Positions 33,343-42,748 of a stretch of 50,165 nt of DNA are shown here, piece by piece. The notes under the pieces were generated by a model. That model saw nothing but the letters and a program-made list of their open reading frames with translations, searched no databases and was not told the origin of the DNA. Source of the stretch: Desulfatiglans sp. GTDB taxonomy: Bacteria; Desulfobacterota; DSM-4660; Desulfatiglandales; HGW-15. Position 1 is the first letter of the stretch. The number at the start of each line of letters is the position of its first letter. A program made the position numbers and the translations under genes. The stretch lies in NCBI GenBank assembly GCA_012513605.1, contig JAAZBV010000010.1, positions 1-50,165 on the forward strand. The letters run 5' to 3'.

Positions 33343-36231
33343 ATGAACAGAACTCGGTTTTTAACAGGATCAGGACTCATACTTTTACTGATTATATGGT
33401 CCGTTGTCTCATTATATCCTGACTGGCTCTGGTTTGACACCCTTGGATTTTCATCTCTCTTCATGACAATGCTCGTGAGCAAATATGGATTTGGGGTGAT
33501 AGTGTGGGTCTTACTGATTCTACTAATTACAGTGAACATCTTTATTGCCAGAAAACTGAATCCTGAATATTGCTCCGGCGCTTATCTGAAGGAAAAGGGG
33601 CCGGAGGCAATGCCATTCGGCCTCTCTGAAAAGGCGCTTAACTCCCTCACTCTTATATTTGTAGTTATTCTGAGCATCATTGTTGCATTCAAGAGCAGTA
33701 AACACTGGGACCTTATTCTGAGATATCTTTATCAGGCGCCATTTGGCACCACTGACCCTGTATTTAACAAAGATATAGGGTTTTATATTTTCACACTGCC
33801 GTTTCTGATCCTTATAAAAAACGGACTAATTTTTCTAATTGCTGTTTCCACGGTTATTACAGCCGGCTGGTACCTGAAAAACGGGGTGCTCCAGATAGAG
33901 GGGGATATGACCCCCATGGAAGGGGCGCCGCCATCCATGCCCAGTATTAAGATCACTGCAAATGCAAAAAAACACCTGATCTTTATATTCGGGATTATAG
34001 TATTGATCGTAGCATGGAGCTTTTATCTTAAGACCTATGAACTCCTTTTTTCCACCCAGGACCCTGCATTTGGCGCAGGTTATACTGATGTAGCTATAAG
34101 GGTATATACCTTCAGGATAATACAAATATTCTCCCTTATATATGGTGTTTTGCTCATATATAATTCATTCAGAACCAATATGAAGGTGATCTCTAAAGGC
34201 GGTATCCTGTGGATCGGGGCAATTATATTTCTTTCCTTCGTGATCCCCTCATCAGTACAGAAGCTTGTCGTTAAACCCAATGAGCTTGCAAAGGAATCTC
34301 CTTATATAGAACGGAATATAAAATTCACCCGTGAGGCCTATAATCTGAACAAAATAAAAGAGGTGGATTTTAATGTCAGCAATAATTTAACACTTAAAGA
34401 CCTTGAAAAAAATGATGTCACCATACAGAACATTCGCGTATGGGATGAGAGGCCACTTCTTCAGACCTACAGACAGTTGCAGGCAATACGCCTTTACTAT
34501 GATTTCAATAATGTGGATGTTGACAGGTATACGATAGACAACAAATACAGGCAGGTCATGATATCTGCAAGAGAGCTTGTTGTAAATCAGCTTCCTCCTG
34601 AGGCAAACACATGGGTAAACAGACACCTGAAATATACACATGGTTACGGTGTGGTCTCAAGCCCGGTTAATGAGGTATCAAAGGAGGGGCTCCCGAATCT
34701 ATTTATCAAGGACATCCCGCCTGTTTCTGTGCCGGATATAAAGATAGAGAGGCCTGAAATATATTTTGGTGAAAAAACAGATGACTACATACTTGTAAAG
34801 ACAAAGACCGAGGAGTTCGACTATGCAAAGGGGGATAGCAATGTATATACAATTTACCAGGGAAAAGGCGGGGTTGTAATAGGCTCATTTATCAGGAGGC
34901 TTCTTTATGCGATAGAATTTATGGACCCACAGATACTGTTTACAAATTACCTCACTGCTGAAAGCAGGATCATGTACAACAGGAATATCCGGAGCAGGCT
35001 CAATATCATCGCCCCCTTTCTTACCTATGACAATGACCCCTATATAACTGTTTCAGACGGGAAACTTTACTGGATAATAGATGCATATACCACATCTGAC
35101 ATGTATCCATATTCAAGCAGGTCATTGATGCCTGGAACCAGGAATGAGGTCAACTATATCAGAAACTCTGTGAAGGTAATTATTGATGCATATAATGGCA
35201 TTGTTGATTTCTATTCCCTTGATGACTCAGACCCCGTGCTCAACACATACAAATCAATTTTTCCCGGTTTTTTCAAACCATTCAGCGAGATGTCTGAAGA
35301 CTTGAAAAGGCATGTAAGATACCCAAAAGACCTGTTCAGTATTCAGGTCAACGCATACCTGAAATACCATATGGAGGATGTACAGGTCTTTTACAATCAG
35401 GAAGACCTTTGGCAGGTGCCTAATGAATTATACGGAGATGCCCGGATTGAAATGGAACCCTATTATATTATTATTAAGCTTCCTGATGAGGCGCATGAAG
35501 AATTTTTTCTATTGCTTCCCATGACACCTTCAAGAAAGGACAATATGATCGGATGGCTTGCTGCCAGGTGCGACCAGTCAGACTATGGTAATCTTATTGT
35601 TTATAAACTTCCAAAGGATAAACTTGTATACGGCCCCATGCAGATTGAGGCAAGGGTAAACCAGCAGACCGAGATATCAAGGGAGTTCAGCCTGTGGGAT
35701 CAACGAGGTTCAAGGGTGGTAAGAGGCAATATGCTCGCGATACCTGTTGAGGATTCATTTATATACATTGAACCTGTCTATCTTGAGGCAAAACAGGAAG
35801 CACTTGATAAAACAGCCCAGGTTCAACAGCAGCCCAGAGGAATGTTCGTAAAGCCCCAGGCAGGCACACAGGGAAGGGCCATTTCTTCCAGTGGAAAACC
35901 AGCCATATCCTCTGCATCCCTTCCTGAACTCAAAAGAATAATTGCAGCATCAGGAAACAGGGTTATCATGCATGAAAAACTTGAAGGGGCATTAAGGGCA
36001 ATACTGGGAAGCGACTTCGCTGCTGAAGAACCTTCTGCCCCTGAATCAATCCAACCACAGACAGAACAGGTTAAGGGTCTTGGCGAAATAGGTAAAAAGG
36101 CCCTGATCCACTACAGAAAGGCAAAGGAGTATCTGCGTGAAGATAACTGGGCCGGCTATGGCAGGGAGCTTAACGAACTTGAAAAGATATTGACTGCCCT
36201 GGAAGAAAAAGAGGCATCTGAGAAAGAATAA
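33343..36231 (+). CDS. UPF0182 family large membrane protein
   Basis: This 962-residue protein belongs to the UPF0182 family, whose molecular function is unknown. About seven transmembrane helices occupy the first third, beginning LTGSGLILLLIIWSVVSLYPDWLWFD. A large extracytoplasmic domain follows, with the family-typical 'LKYTHGYGVV.SPVNEV', 'PEIYFGE' and 'TPSRKDNMIGWLAA' segments. The C-terminal 60 residues are charged and helical (KALIHYRKAKEYLREDNWAGYG). The ATG at 33343 follows AAAGGAGAATACT. The open frame back to 33220 overlaps the divergent promoter and has no ribosome site. A GC-rich bidirectional terminator follows. It is transcribed alone. Confidence 0.93.
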   Translation: MNRTRFLTGSGLILLLIIWSVVSLYPDWLWFDTLGFSSLFMTMLVSKYGFGVIVWVLLILLITVNIFIARKLNPEYCSGAYLKEKGPEAMPFGLSEKALNSLTLIFVVILSIIVAFKSSKHWDLILRYLYQAPFGTTDPVFNKDIGFYIFTLPFLILIKNGLIFLIAVSTVITAGWYLKNGVLQIEGDMTPMEGAPPSMPSIKITANAKKHLIFIFGIIVLIVAWSFYLKTYELLFSTQDPAFGAGYTDVAIRVYTFRIIQIFSLIYGVLLIYNSFRTNMKVISKGGILWIGAIIFLSFVIPSSVQKLVVKPNELAKESPYIERNIKFTREAYNLNKIKEVDFNVSNNLTLKDLEKNDVTIQNIRVWDERPLLQTYRQLQAIRLYYDFNNVDVDRYTIDNKYRQVMISARELVVNQLPPEANTWVNRHLKYTHGYGVVSSPVNEVSKEGLPNLFIKDIPPVSVPDIKIERPEIYFGEKTDDYILVKTKTEEFDYAKGDSNVYTIYQGKGGVVIGSFIRRLLYAIEFMDPQILFTNYLTAESRIMYNRNIRSRLNIIAPFLTYDNDPYITVSDGKLYWIIDAYTTSDMYPYSSRSLMPGTRNEVNYIRNSVKVIIDAYNGIVDFYSLDDSDPVLNTYKSIFPGFFKPFSEMSEDLKRHVRYPKDLFSIQVNAYLKYHMEDVQVFYNQEDLWQVPNELYGDARIEMEPYYIIIKLPDEAHEEFFLLLPMTPSRKDNMIGWLAARCDQSDYGNLIVYKLPKDKLVYGPMQIEARVNQQTEISREFSLWDQRGSRVVRGNMLAIPVEDSFIYIEPVYLEAKQEALDKTAQVQQQPRGMFVKPQAGTQGRAISSSGKPAISSASLPELKRIIAASGNRVIMHEKLEGALRAILGSDFAAEEPSAPESIQPQTEQVKGLGEIGKKALIHYRKAKEYLREDNWAGYGRELNELEKILTALEEKEASEKE

Positions 36232-36266
36232 ATGTGATTTACCTGAGGTTCTAAATAGACCAAAAG

Positions 36267-36297
36267 ACCGGGGCAGGTATTAAACCTGCCCCGGTTT
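36267..36297. terminator. Bidirectional terminator between UPF0182 and a hypothetical gene
   Basis: A perfect 12-bp stem ACCGGGGCAGGT/ACCTGCCCCGGT (36267-36278 with 36284-36295) with loop ATTAA lies between convergent genes. It has TTT on one side and A-rich sequence on the other, so it can serve both. Confidence 0.85.
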
Positions 36298-36301
36298 AAT
36301 A

Positions 36302-36655
36302 TTATCGGGGCAGTATCAGATTTGATTTCTCTCTCTGCTCTGCCCTTTCCATCTCCTGATGCATCTTTTTTAAGTGTTCAATCATCTGTGCCATTTCCAT
36401 TTCCATTGCAGAAGGGAAACGATCTATAGCCTCTTCAAGTGTTGAGGCGTTAAGCCGCGCCTGCAGAGGCAGAGGTCCATCCTGTGACATTAGCTGGGTA
36501 TGGCCGATAAATATTTTTGTGCGGGTTTCATCTAATATCCCATCCAGCTTCACAGGGGTAAGTATTCTTATTGAAGCGGTTTTGAGATCTGTTACATTTT
36601 CTTCCCTGTAAAGGTTGTTCTTATCAACCTTGAAATCGATCCGGTTATTTTCCAT
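36302..36655 (-). CDS. Conserved-looking hypothetical cytoplasmic protein
   Basis: This is a 117-residue soluble protein that I do not recognise. The first half is mixed beta (NVTDLKTASIRILTPVKLDG) with 'ETRTKIFIGHTQLMSQDGPLP'. The second half is a Met/Glu-rich amphipathic helix (about 72-110, EMEMAQMIEHLKKMHQEMER) that could form a coiled coil or a dimer. There is no signal peptide, and no cysteines occur. A good ribosome site (AGGAGCACTAG) sets the start. The coding frame agrees with a shared terminator at its end. It lies 180 bp from divergent metG. Confidence 0.65.
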   Translation of the reverse strand: MENNRIDFKVDKNNLYREENVTDLKTASIRILTPVKLDGILDETRTKIFIGHTQLMSQDGPLPLQARLNASTLEEAIDRFPSAMEMEMAQMIEHLKKMHQEMERAEQREKSNLILPR

Positions 36656-36836
36656 CTAGTGCTCCTGATATTTAAAGGGTTTATCTTTTATTTATCATAT
36701 TTTTAAGGAGATCAGCTATAACCTATTTGAGTCATTTATGCAAACAGGGTTTTAAGGGATATATCATTGAAAATTTTTCGTATTAATGATACACATCCTC
36801 GCCTGATTAAAATTTAATATTTTGGGGTTATTTTTA

Positions 36837-38960
36837 ATGAAGAAACTTATTACATCAGCGTTGCCTTATGTCAACAATGTACCTCATCTTGGGAATATCA
36901 TAGGCTGCGTTTTATCTGCTGATGCATATGCAAGGTTTTGCAGGCTTATGGGCTATGAAACCCTCTATGTATGCGGGACAGATGAATACGGCACTGCCAC
37001 AGAGACAAAGGCAAGGGAAGAGGGGTTGACTCCCCGTGAGATATGTGACAAATATCATGCGATTCATAAAGAGATATATGCGAATTTTAATATCTCCTTT
37101 GATATTTTTGGCAGGACATCAACTGATAAACAGACCGAGATAGCACAGGGAATTTTCAAAGACCTTGAGGCAGGAGGGCTCATTTTAGAAGAGACAACAA
37201 GCAGGGTCTTTTGTGAAAAGGATAATATATTTCTGGCTGACAGGTATGTTGAAGGGATATGCCCGGCCTGCGGAGAAGATGGGGCAAGAGGAGACCAGTG
37301 TGACGCCTGCGGTAAACTATTGGAACCGGAAAACCTGAAGAATCCCCGCTGCAAGATCTGCGGCTCCACACCTGTGTTAAAGGAGACATCACACCTGTAT
37401 CTGAGGCTGGATGCTCTACAGGAGAGGCTTAAGGAATGGACAGAGGAGGCATCCAGAAAAGGCAACTGGACAAACAATGCGATACAGACCACCCTCTCAT
37501 GGTTTGAGAAGGGTCTACAACCAAGACCGATTACAAGGGACCTCAAATGGGGCATACCAGTGCCAAAGCCCGGTTATGAGAATAAGGTTTTCTATGTATG
37601 GTTTGACGCACCTATAGGTTATATTTCTATTACCGCAAAGGCGCGGGATGACTGGAAGGAGTGGTGGCAGAACCCTCAGGATGTAACCCTTTATCAGTTC
37701 ATGGCAAAGGACAACATACCCTTTCATACGGTGATATTCCCTGCATCACTTATCGGCACAGGTAAAAACTGGACACTGCTTCACCATATTAATGCCATAG
37801 AGTATCTCAATTATGAGAACACCAAGTTTTCAAAATCCAGAAACATCGGTGTATTTGGTAATGATGTAAAGGAAACAGGGATTCATATTGACCTGTGGCG
37901 TTTCTACCTTCTGGCAAACAGGCCTGAAAGGAATGACAGCCAGTTTACATGGGATGATTTCATAGAAAAGGTAAACTCTGAATTTACCGATAATATTGGC
38001 AATATGGTCAACCGCACCCTTGTTTACCTGAAGAAAAACTTTAATGGCGAGATCAGAGACCTTGATCTGCCTGAGTCACACAGAATCTTTATTGAAGAGT
38101 GTAAAAAGGAATTTGAGCAGGTTACCGAGGCATATGAGGCGGTCAGGCTTCGTGATGCGGTTAGAACTATACTTGCCATAGGCAACAGGGGAAACAAGTT
38201 CTTCCAGGATATGCAGCCCTGGGAGCAGATCAAAACAGAACCTGAGAAGGCCCATGCAACCGTCTCTGTATTAACCTATCTTGTTAAGAGCGTTGCAATT
38301 GCCCTTTGCCCGATCATGCCTGAAACCGCAAACGGCATCCTTGAAATAATGAACATAAAGCAATACTCATGGCAGGATATAGGTCAATTCAGTGGTTTGG
38401 ATGGACATACAGTCAATCAGCCCTCTATAGTACATAAAAAACTTGATCCAAAGCTTGCTGAAAAATTCCGCAAACAGTTCAGCGGCAAACAGTCTGATTT
38501 TGGCCGTGTTGAGTTAAAGATCGGGAAAATTGAGGAGGTTAATAAACATCCCAATGCTGATCAGCTTTACTGGCTCTCAGTTGACCTCGGAGAAAAGACC
38601 CCGAGGAGCATAGTGGCAGGTCTTGTGAAGAGTTACTCTCCTGAAGAGCTCCAGGGGCGCAAGGTGATTGTGCTATCAAATCTAAAACCAGCGAAATTAA
38701 GGGATATAAAGTCAGAGGGGATGATACTAGTGTGCAAGCACAGAAACAGGATGGAACTTCTTGACGGCACCCCTTTTGAACCAGGTGATACAATTACTGT
38801 TGATGGAGAAGAGGTTGATCATACGGAAATAACCATGGAGGAATTCAATAATATTGATCTCCTTGTTAAGGATGGTTTTCTAATGTCAGGAGAACAGAAA
38901 TGCCATGTTAAAGGCATTCCGGTTGTGACACATGAGCTCAAGAGCGGAAAAATATGCTGA
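36837..38960 (+). CDS. metG: Methionyl-tRNA synthetase
   Basis: This 707-residue class I synthetase charges tRNA-Met. It has the HIGH-type motif HLGN (17-20), a zinc-knuckle insert with two Cys pairs (CPACGEDG, CDACG, then CKICG), and the KMSKS equivalent KFSKS (330-334). The anticodon-binding domain is followed by a C-terminal tRNA-binding OB domain (VELKIGKIEEVNKHPNADQLYWL), also seen in dimeric MetG proteins. The ATG at 36837 follows TGGGG 9 nt away. A TTG fifteen bases upstream is less likely. The last 29 bases overlap the downstream RNA methylase gene, so the two are translationally coupled. Confidence 0.96.
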   Translation: MKKLITSALPYVNNVPHLGNIIGCVLSADAYARFCRLMGYETLYVCGTDEYGTATETKAREEGLTPREICDKYHAIHKEIYANFNISFDIFGRTSTDKQTEIAQGIFKDLEAGGLILEETTSRVFCEKDNIFLADRYVEGICPACGEDGARGDQCDACGKLLEPENLKNPRCKICGSTPVLKETSHLYLRLDALQERLKEWTEEASRKGNWTNNAIQTTLSWFEKGLQPRPITRDLKWGIPVPKPGYENKVFYVWFDAPIGYISITAKARDDWKEWWQNPQDVTLYQFMAKDNIPFHTVIFPASLIGTGKNWTLLHHINAIEYLNYENTKFSKSRNIGVFGNDVKETGIHIDLWRFYLLANRPERNDSQFTWDDFIEKVNSEFTDNIGNMVNRTLVYLKKNFNGEIRDLDLPESHRIFIEECKKEFEQVTEAYEAVRLRDAVRTILAIGNRGNKFFQDMQPWEQIKTEPEKAHATVSVLTYLVKSVAIALCPIMPETANGILEIMNIKQYSWQDIGQFSGLDGHTVNQPSIVHKKLDPKLAEKFRKQFSGKQSDFGRVELKIGKIEEVNKHPNADQLYWLSVDLGEKTPRSIVAGLVKSYSPEELQGRKVIVLSNLKPAKLRDIKSEGMILVCKHRNRMELLDGTPFEPGDTITVDGEEVDHTEITMEEFNNIDLLVKDGFLMSGEQKCHVKGIPVVTHELKSGKIC

Positions 38961-39699
38961 GACCATAGATAAGGACAAATTTATCAGGCTTTCATCTGTA
39001 AGGCAGCATGAATATCTTGCCTTTCTTGCACATAAAACCATTGAGTCAGGCGACTTCAAGGATTTTTTAAAAAGGTATGATAAGATGCAGTCATGGGTTG
39101 AGCTTGATAAATATACACCGCCAGCCTATCTCACAGAGGAAGAGGCAATCCATGAATACCTCCTGTTTCACAGTGGTTTCAGCAGCAATCCTGGCATCCA
39201 TAAAATTAAAACAGATATTTCCATACAGGCAGAGGCCATTTCATGGGAACCTAAGTTTGATGTAACCATTGTACTGGATCAGGTGAGGAGCCCCTATAAT
39301 ACAGGTTCTGTGCTCAGGCTCATTGATAATTTCGGATTCAGTAGACTTATTCATAATGCAGAATGGCTCAGGCTTGATCACCCGCAACTGTGCAGGGCAG
39401 CAAGGGGCGCTCAAAATTGGATACCTGTTGAACATAAACCTGACCTCCCTGAATGGATAGACAGCCTGGATATCCCTGTAACAGGAATAGAAAATTCTGA
39501 TGATGCAATAGTTATTGATGAATGGCGACCTGAAACGCCCTGTGTTCTTATAATAGGAAATGAGGTTTACGGGATAGCAAAAAAGCTGCGTGATCTGTGT
39601 AAAACCATGGTAAAGATACCCATGTTCGGGTTCAAGCAGTCAATGAATCTCCACCATGCACTTGCTATTGCAGGGTATAAAATCACATCAAGAGAATGA
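38932..39699 (+). CDS. SpoU/TrmH-type rRNA or tRNA 2'-O-ribose methyltransferase
   Basis: This 255-residue SPOUT enzyme has its trefoil-knot motifs in order: motif 1 VLDQVRSPYNTGSVLRLIDNF (about 115-135), motif 2 VLIIGNEVYGI and motif 3 IPMFGFKQSMNLHHALAI near the C-terminus. Motif 3's 'SMN(L/V)' is the SAM-pocket signature. An N-terminal helical extension of about 100 residues, rather than an L30e-like domain, may set substrate choice. The RNA target cannot be read from sequence. It starts inside metG (29-bp overlap) without a clear ribosome site. It converges with the PP2C-like gene. Confidence 0.88.
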   Translation: MSSRAEKYAETIDKDKFIRLSSVRQHEYLAFLAHKTIESGDFKDFLKRYDKMQSWVELDKYTPPAYLTEEEAIHEYLLFHSGFSSNPGIHKIKTDISIQAEAISWEPKFDVTIVLDQVRSPYNTGSVLRLIDNFGFSRLIHNAEWLRLDHPQLCRAARGAQNWIPVEHKPDLPEWIDSLDIPVTGIENSDDAIVIDEWRPETPCVLIIGNEVYGIAKKLRDLCKTMVKIPMFGFKQSMNLHHALAIAGYKITSRE

Positions 39700-39727
39700 T
39701 ATAAATATAACAGTTAAATCAGTTACT

Positions 39728-41152
39728 CTATTCAGAGATAATCTCCCATCTCTCCTCTGCCTTTATCAGTAGCATGGTTTTGCCAGATTTTACCGAGTAA
39801 TTTGAGGAGCTGTATTCCTGCCTGAACTTTACTTTTACCCTGTTTTTTGCATCCGGCTCAGATACCCTGATATCTGTTATATTGATCCTGATCCATTTCT
39901 TATCTTTGTTTCTTTTTGATTTATCGTCAGCCCACTGCTTTTTATCAAGTCTCCCGGACCTGAATTCATCTGAATAAAATGAGATATAGGAGTCCATATC
40001 CCCATCCTCTCCAGCACTGGCCTCCCATGCACTCTTCCAGTCCATCAGAAATACCTGAACTTCATTTTTTATATCATTGAAATTATTTATATCACTCTTT
40101 TCGGCGATATCCATTTCAGCTGATGCAACCCTTTCAGCTATTTTTGACTGGATATTCTCATCAGTAGGGGCCACAGGTTCTACCGGTTTTTTCTCATTCC
40201 TGGAATTTAAAATAATCGGCTGCCTTACCGCTGATACATTTACAGATTCTGGTGAACCTGTTTCCTCCTTATTCGCAAGGCCAGTATTATCAACATTGAG
40301 TTCCTCGACAACAACAGGACCCGCTGTTTTGCTGCCGGTTTTCCGGTAGTTATCATCATGGTAAACAGATATATAACCGAACACAATGGCCATGATAACA
40401 AGGAAATATATGAGATATATGGAAAAAACCTTTTTCAGCCATTTTGGTACAATACCAAACCTGATTATACCCAGCGTGAACCCCCTGTCGCCCCCCTTTC
40501 TCCTGAACAGCTCAACAATGGTCTTACCCATTTTCTTGGGGTTCCTGATTTTTTTTGAGAGCCATAACATATCCCTGTTTGTAACCCTTTCAGTGAGCCT
40601 TTCTGTTGTGAGGATTATGCTGCCCTTTTTATCAAGGGGATATTTCTTGATATATATTTCAGGGTTCTCATGTATACCAAGCCCCTTTATCAGGGCCTGA
40701 AGGGCGCGGGGATCATCATACCGCCTTTCTGCAAATGGGTCCTCTTCCCTCAGGGTATGGTCTCGTGTGAGCTGATTAAGCTCATTATCCTGAAATGCAT
40801 ATATCCTTGCATCTCCCAGGTGAGAAAAATACATGATCTTTTCCTGTAAATAAAGGATGCAGACAGAAACAGCCATCTTCTCTTTTATCCGCAGCCTCTC
40901 TTCATAGACTGCCCTGTTAGCCTCCTTTAGTGATAAAAAAATTGCATCACCGGGGGAGTTGTTCTCTTCAAGATATTTAAAAAAGATCTCCAGAATCGTC
41001 TCACGGGTGAGGTTCGCTGCTTTTTTACCTAGATAGTCCCTGCCCACACCATCAATTATGGCAAATAAATTATTATAAGAGATATAGTTATTATCTTTAT
41101 TTATATAAAGGCTGTCAGAATATGTAACAAATGAATAATCAATGTCTTTCAT
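39728..41152 (-). CDS. PP2C-like phosphatase-fold membrane protein with C-terminal NTF2/SnoaL-like domain
   Basis: This is a 474-residue protein with three parts. Residues of about 1-232 have the PP2C fold (IIDGVGRDYLGKKAA at 32-46, YFSHLGDARIYAF at 108-120). A single transmembrane helix lies at about 242-263. After a disordered periplasmic linker comes an NTF2-like domain (about 365-474, 'FLMDWKSAWEASAGEDGDMDSYISFYSDEF'), similar to the domain at the end of many deltaproteobacterial envelope proteins. The catalytic set looks damaged. The usual SDGLTD reads TERLTER (183-189), and the terminal GxxDN reads GGDRGFT (220-226). Metal-ligand Asp residues are therefore missing at two positions. I infer a pseudophosphatase or sensor linking cytoplasm and envelope. 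Confidence 0.75.
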   Translation of the reverse strand: MKDIDYSFVTYSDSLYINKDNNYISYNNLFAIIDGVGRDYLGKKAANLTRETILEIFFKYLEENNSPGDAIFLSLKEANRAVYEERLRIKEKMAVSVCILYLQEKIMYFSHLGDARIYAFQDNELNQLTRDHTLREEDPFAERRYDDPRALQALIKGLGIHENPEIYIKKYPLDKKGSIILTTERLTERVTNRDMLWLSKKIRNPKKMGKTIVELFRRKGGDRGFTLGIIRFGIVPKWLKKVFSIYLIYFLVIMAIVFGYISVYHDDNYRKTGSKTAGPVVVEELNVDNTGLANKEETGSPESVNVSAVRQPIILNSRNEKKPVEPVAPTDENIQSKIAERVASAEMDIAEKSDINNFNDIKNEVQVFLMDWKSAWEASAGEDGDMDSYISFYSDEFRSGRLDKKQWADDKSKRNKDKKWIRINITDIRVSEPDAKNRVKVKFRQEYSSSNYSVKSGKTMLLIKAEERWEIISE

Positions 41153-41444
41153 TGATTTAACTTTCTTACATTGAACTTGTTGTTCATAATAATCACCGGA
41201 AATCGCGGTTTCAGCTTAAACACCATTACAACATAGAGCATTCAGACCAAAATGTACACCGTTCATTATTGTTTTTCTTCAAAGCTCCTAAAAAAATACC
41301 AAAATTTTTCATATGCGAATAGTTAAAAGGTTAGCAGAAAGTTAGCACTGATAGTTATCAGAAACTGTAACAGTGAGTCAAGTTTAAATGGCTGAAAAAA
41401 TGGGTATTGAGCAGTGATAATGGGTGAGTCAGGGTAAGCGTTAT

Positions 41445-41480
41445 ACCCATCCCGAAGACATTAATGTTTCCGGGATAGGT
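41445..41480. terminator. Near-palindromic hairpin downstream of the ComEA-like gene
   Basis: ACCCATCCCG (41445-41454) and CGGGATAGGT (41471-41480) pair with one mismatch, and the inner ACATTAATGT is itself palindromic. It is a likely transcription end for the minus-strand gene, though no strong T-run follows. The rest of 41153-41444 shows no gene, only an 8-bp inverted repeat (41400-41407 with 41443-41450). Confidence 0.5.
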
Positions 41481-41491
41481 AGTAACAAATA

Positions 41492-41788
41492 TTATGACTT
41501 TGAATCTACATAGATATGATCTTTTATTGCCTCAAACTTTTTTTCACCGATACCTTTGACATTCATGATATCTTCTATCTTGGCAAACTTGCCGACACTT
41601 GTTCTGTATTCGATAATCTGTTCAGCAGTCTTTTCACCTATGCCTTTCAATTGGGAAAGCTCCTGTACGGTCGCCTTATTGATGTCAATTTTGACTGCAG
41701 CGTCTCCTGCCTGGACAGTGCCAGCAATGGCAAAAATAAATAGAAAAATCATTACAATAACCTTTTGAAAATTATAAATCTTCCTCAT
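41492..41788 (-). CDS. Exported ComEA-like helix-hairpin-helix protein
   Basis: This 98-residue protein has a signal peptide (MRKIYNFQKVIVMIFLFIFA, cleavage near VQA) followed by a tandem helix-hairpin-helix domain: INKATVQELSQLKGIGEKTAEQIIEYR, then IEDIMNVKGIGEKKFEAIKDHI. This matches the DNA-binding C-terminal part of ComEA, the competence receptor. Short secreted versions like this occur widely and may bind incoming DNA in the periplasm. The ATG at 41788 follows AAGGAGGTATGT; the frame extended to 41830 has no such site. It is monocistronic, with a 14-bp hairpin (41821-41852) in its upstream region. Confidence 0.88.
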   Translation of the reverse strand: MRKIYNFQKVIVMIFLFIFAIAGTVQAGDAAVKIDINKATVQELSQLKGIGEKTAEQIIEYRTSVGKFAKIEDIMNVKGIGEKKFEAIKDHIYVDSKS

Positions 41789-41820
41789 ACATACCTCCTT
41801 TTTGTTGTAAGTTATTAATT

Positions 41821-41852
41821 TTACCATCATAATACCATTATTATGGTGGTAA
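41821..41852. promoter_or_regulatory. 14-bp near-perfect inverted repeat upstream of the ComEA-like gene
   Basis: 41821-41834 and 41839-41852 are reverse complements except for one base, with loop CCAT. A second small repeat, GGGTA/TACCC, lies at 41855-41870. They sit about 35-80 bp upstream of the gene start and could be an operator or 5' leader hairpin. 41871-42060 holds nothing further that I can support. Confidence 0.35.
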
Positions 41853-42062
41853 CTGGGTAATATGATACCCTGAAGTACACTTTTATTACAATTTTAATGC
41901 CAGAATTATTACAAGGTGAACTATTCAATGGTAAAATTTACATACAGGCTTTTATTTTCTGTTTTATCAATATGTTACAGTAACAGCAGGTAGAAAATAA
42001 TTTATTAAAGAGCTTTTCCAACCGGGGAAAAGAGTTTTATTTTTAAGAATCCAACTGTTCTT

Positions 42063-42109
42063 TGCACATATTTATGTGCACCAATGCACAAAATTCAGTG
42101 CAATACAAT
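42063..42109 (+). promoter_or_regulatory. Two tandem TGCAC-N8-GTGCA palindromes and a -10 box before the cNMP-binding gene
   Basis: TGCAC-N8-GTGCA occurs at 42063-42080 and again at 42085-42102. Each site is 18 bp, and the centres are 22 bp apart (two helical turns). TACAAT at 42104-42109 is a good -10 box without a recognisable -35, as expected for a factor-dependent promoter. The gene starts about 100 bp downstream. Confidence 0.55.
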
Positions 42110-42210
42110 GAAGGCCCAAAGTCTTTATTTCACGGACCAGAATACCTGAAAATATCCATGAAAAGATGCAGGAATGTTTTTTGCATAAACAACATTAAAA
42201 AGGAGACAGG

Positions 42211-42747
42211 ATGGTTAAGGCAGGAAATATAATGGAAAATGAAGAGATCATTCAAAAAATCAGGGCAATAACACCTCTAAAGTTAATTCGTGATGATGAC
42301 CTTAAAGGGTTATTAAGGTCCAGCAGGATGATCAAATATGACCCCAATGAAATCATTTTTTCAGAAGGGGAAAATAGCAGCTGGATGTACTTTCTGATCA
42401 CCGGTGAGGCCGGCATCAAAAAGGAGGGAGAGATAATCGGCAGCTTAAGGAGATGTGGAGATCTTTTTGGTGAGATGAGCATAATAGACAATTCACCCAG
42501 GTCTGCCACTATTGTTGCGCTTTCAAACACCGTATGTCTTGCCATAGATACATCCTATGCGGAAAAATTAAAGGGTCATGAAAAAAATGCCTTTAACTCG
42601 ATACTCTACAGGATATTTGCTGAGATACTTGCCGAGAGACTTAGAAAAATGGATGAAGAGATGCTGAGAGTAAAGAATGAAAACTACCGTCTCATAACCG
42701 AGATTGAGATGATGAAATCCGGATCAAATGCGGAGATGCTGCCCTGA
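42211..42747 (+). CDS. Stand-alone cyclic-nucleotide-binding domain protein
   Basis: This 178-residue protein consists of one cNMP-binding beta-roll (about 20-125) with the phosphate-binding cassette region FGEMSIIDNSPRSATIVA (86-103). A C-terminal helical tail (about 126-172) follows, resembling a coiled coil. No helix-turn-helix follows, unlike CRP/FNR regulators, so direct DNA binding is unlikely. In such stand-alone proteins the ligand-bound domain usually modulates a partner. AAAAAGGAG precedes the ATG. A small Cys protein starts 1 bp after its stop and is almost surely co-translated. Two identical palindromes upstream suggest specific regulation. Confidence 0.87.
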   Translation: MVKAGNIMENEEIIQKIRAITPLKLIRDDDLKGLLRSSRMIKYDPNEIIFSEGENSSWMYFLITGEAGIKKEGEIIGSLRRCGDLFGEMSIIDNSPRSATIVALSNTVCLAIDTSYAEKLKGHEKNAFNSILYRIFAEILAERLRKMDEEMLRVKNENYRLITEIEMMKSGSNAEMLP

Positions 42748-42748
42748 C

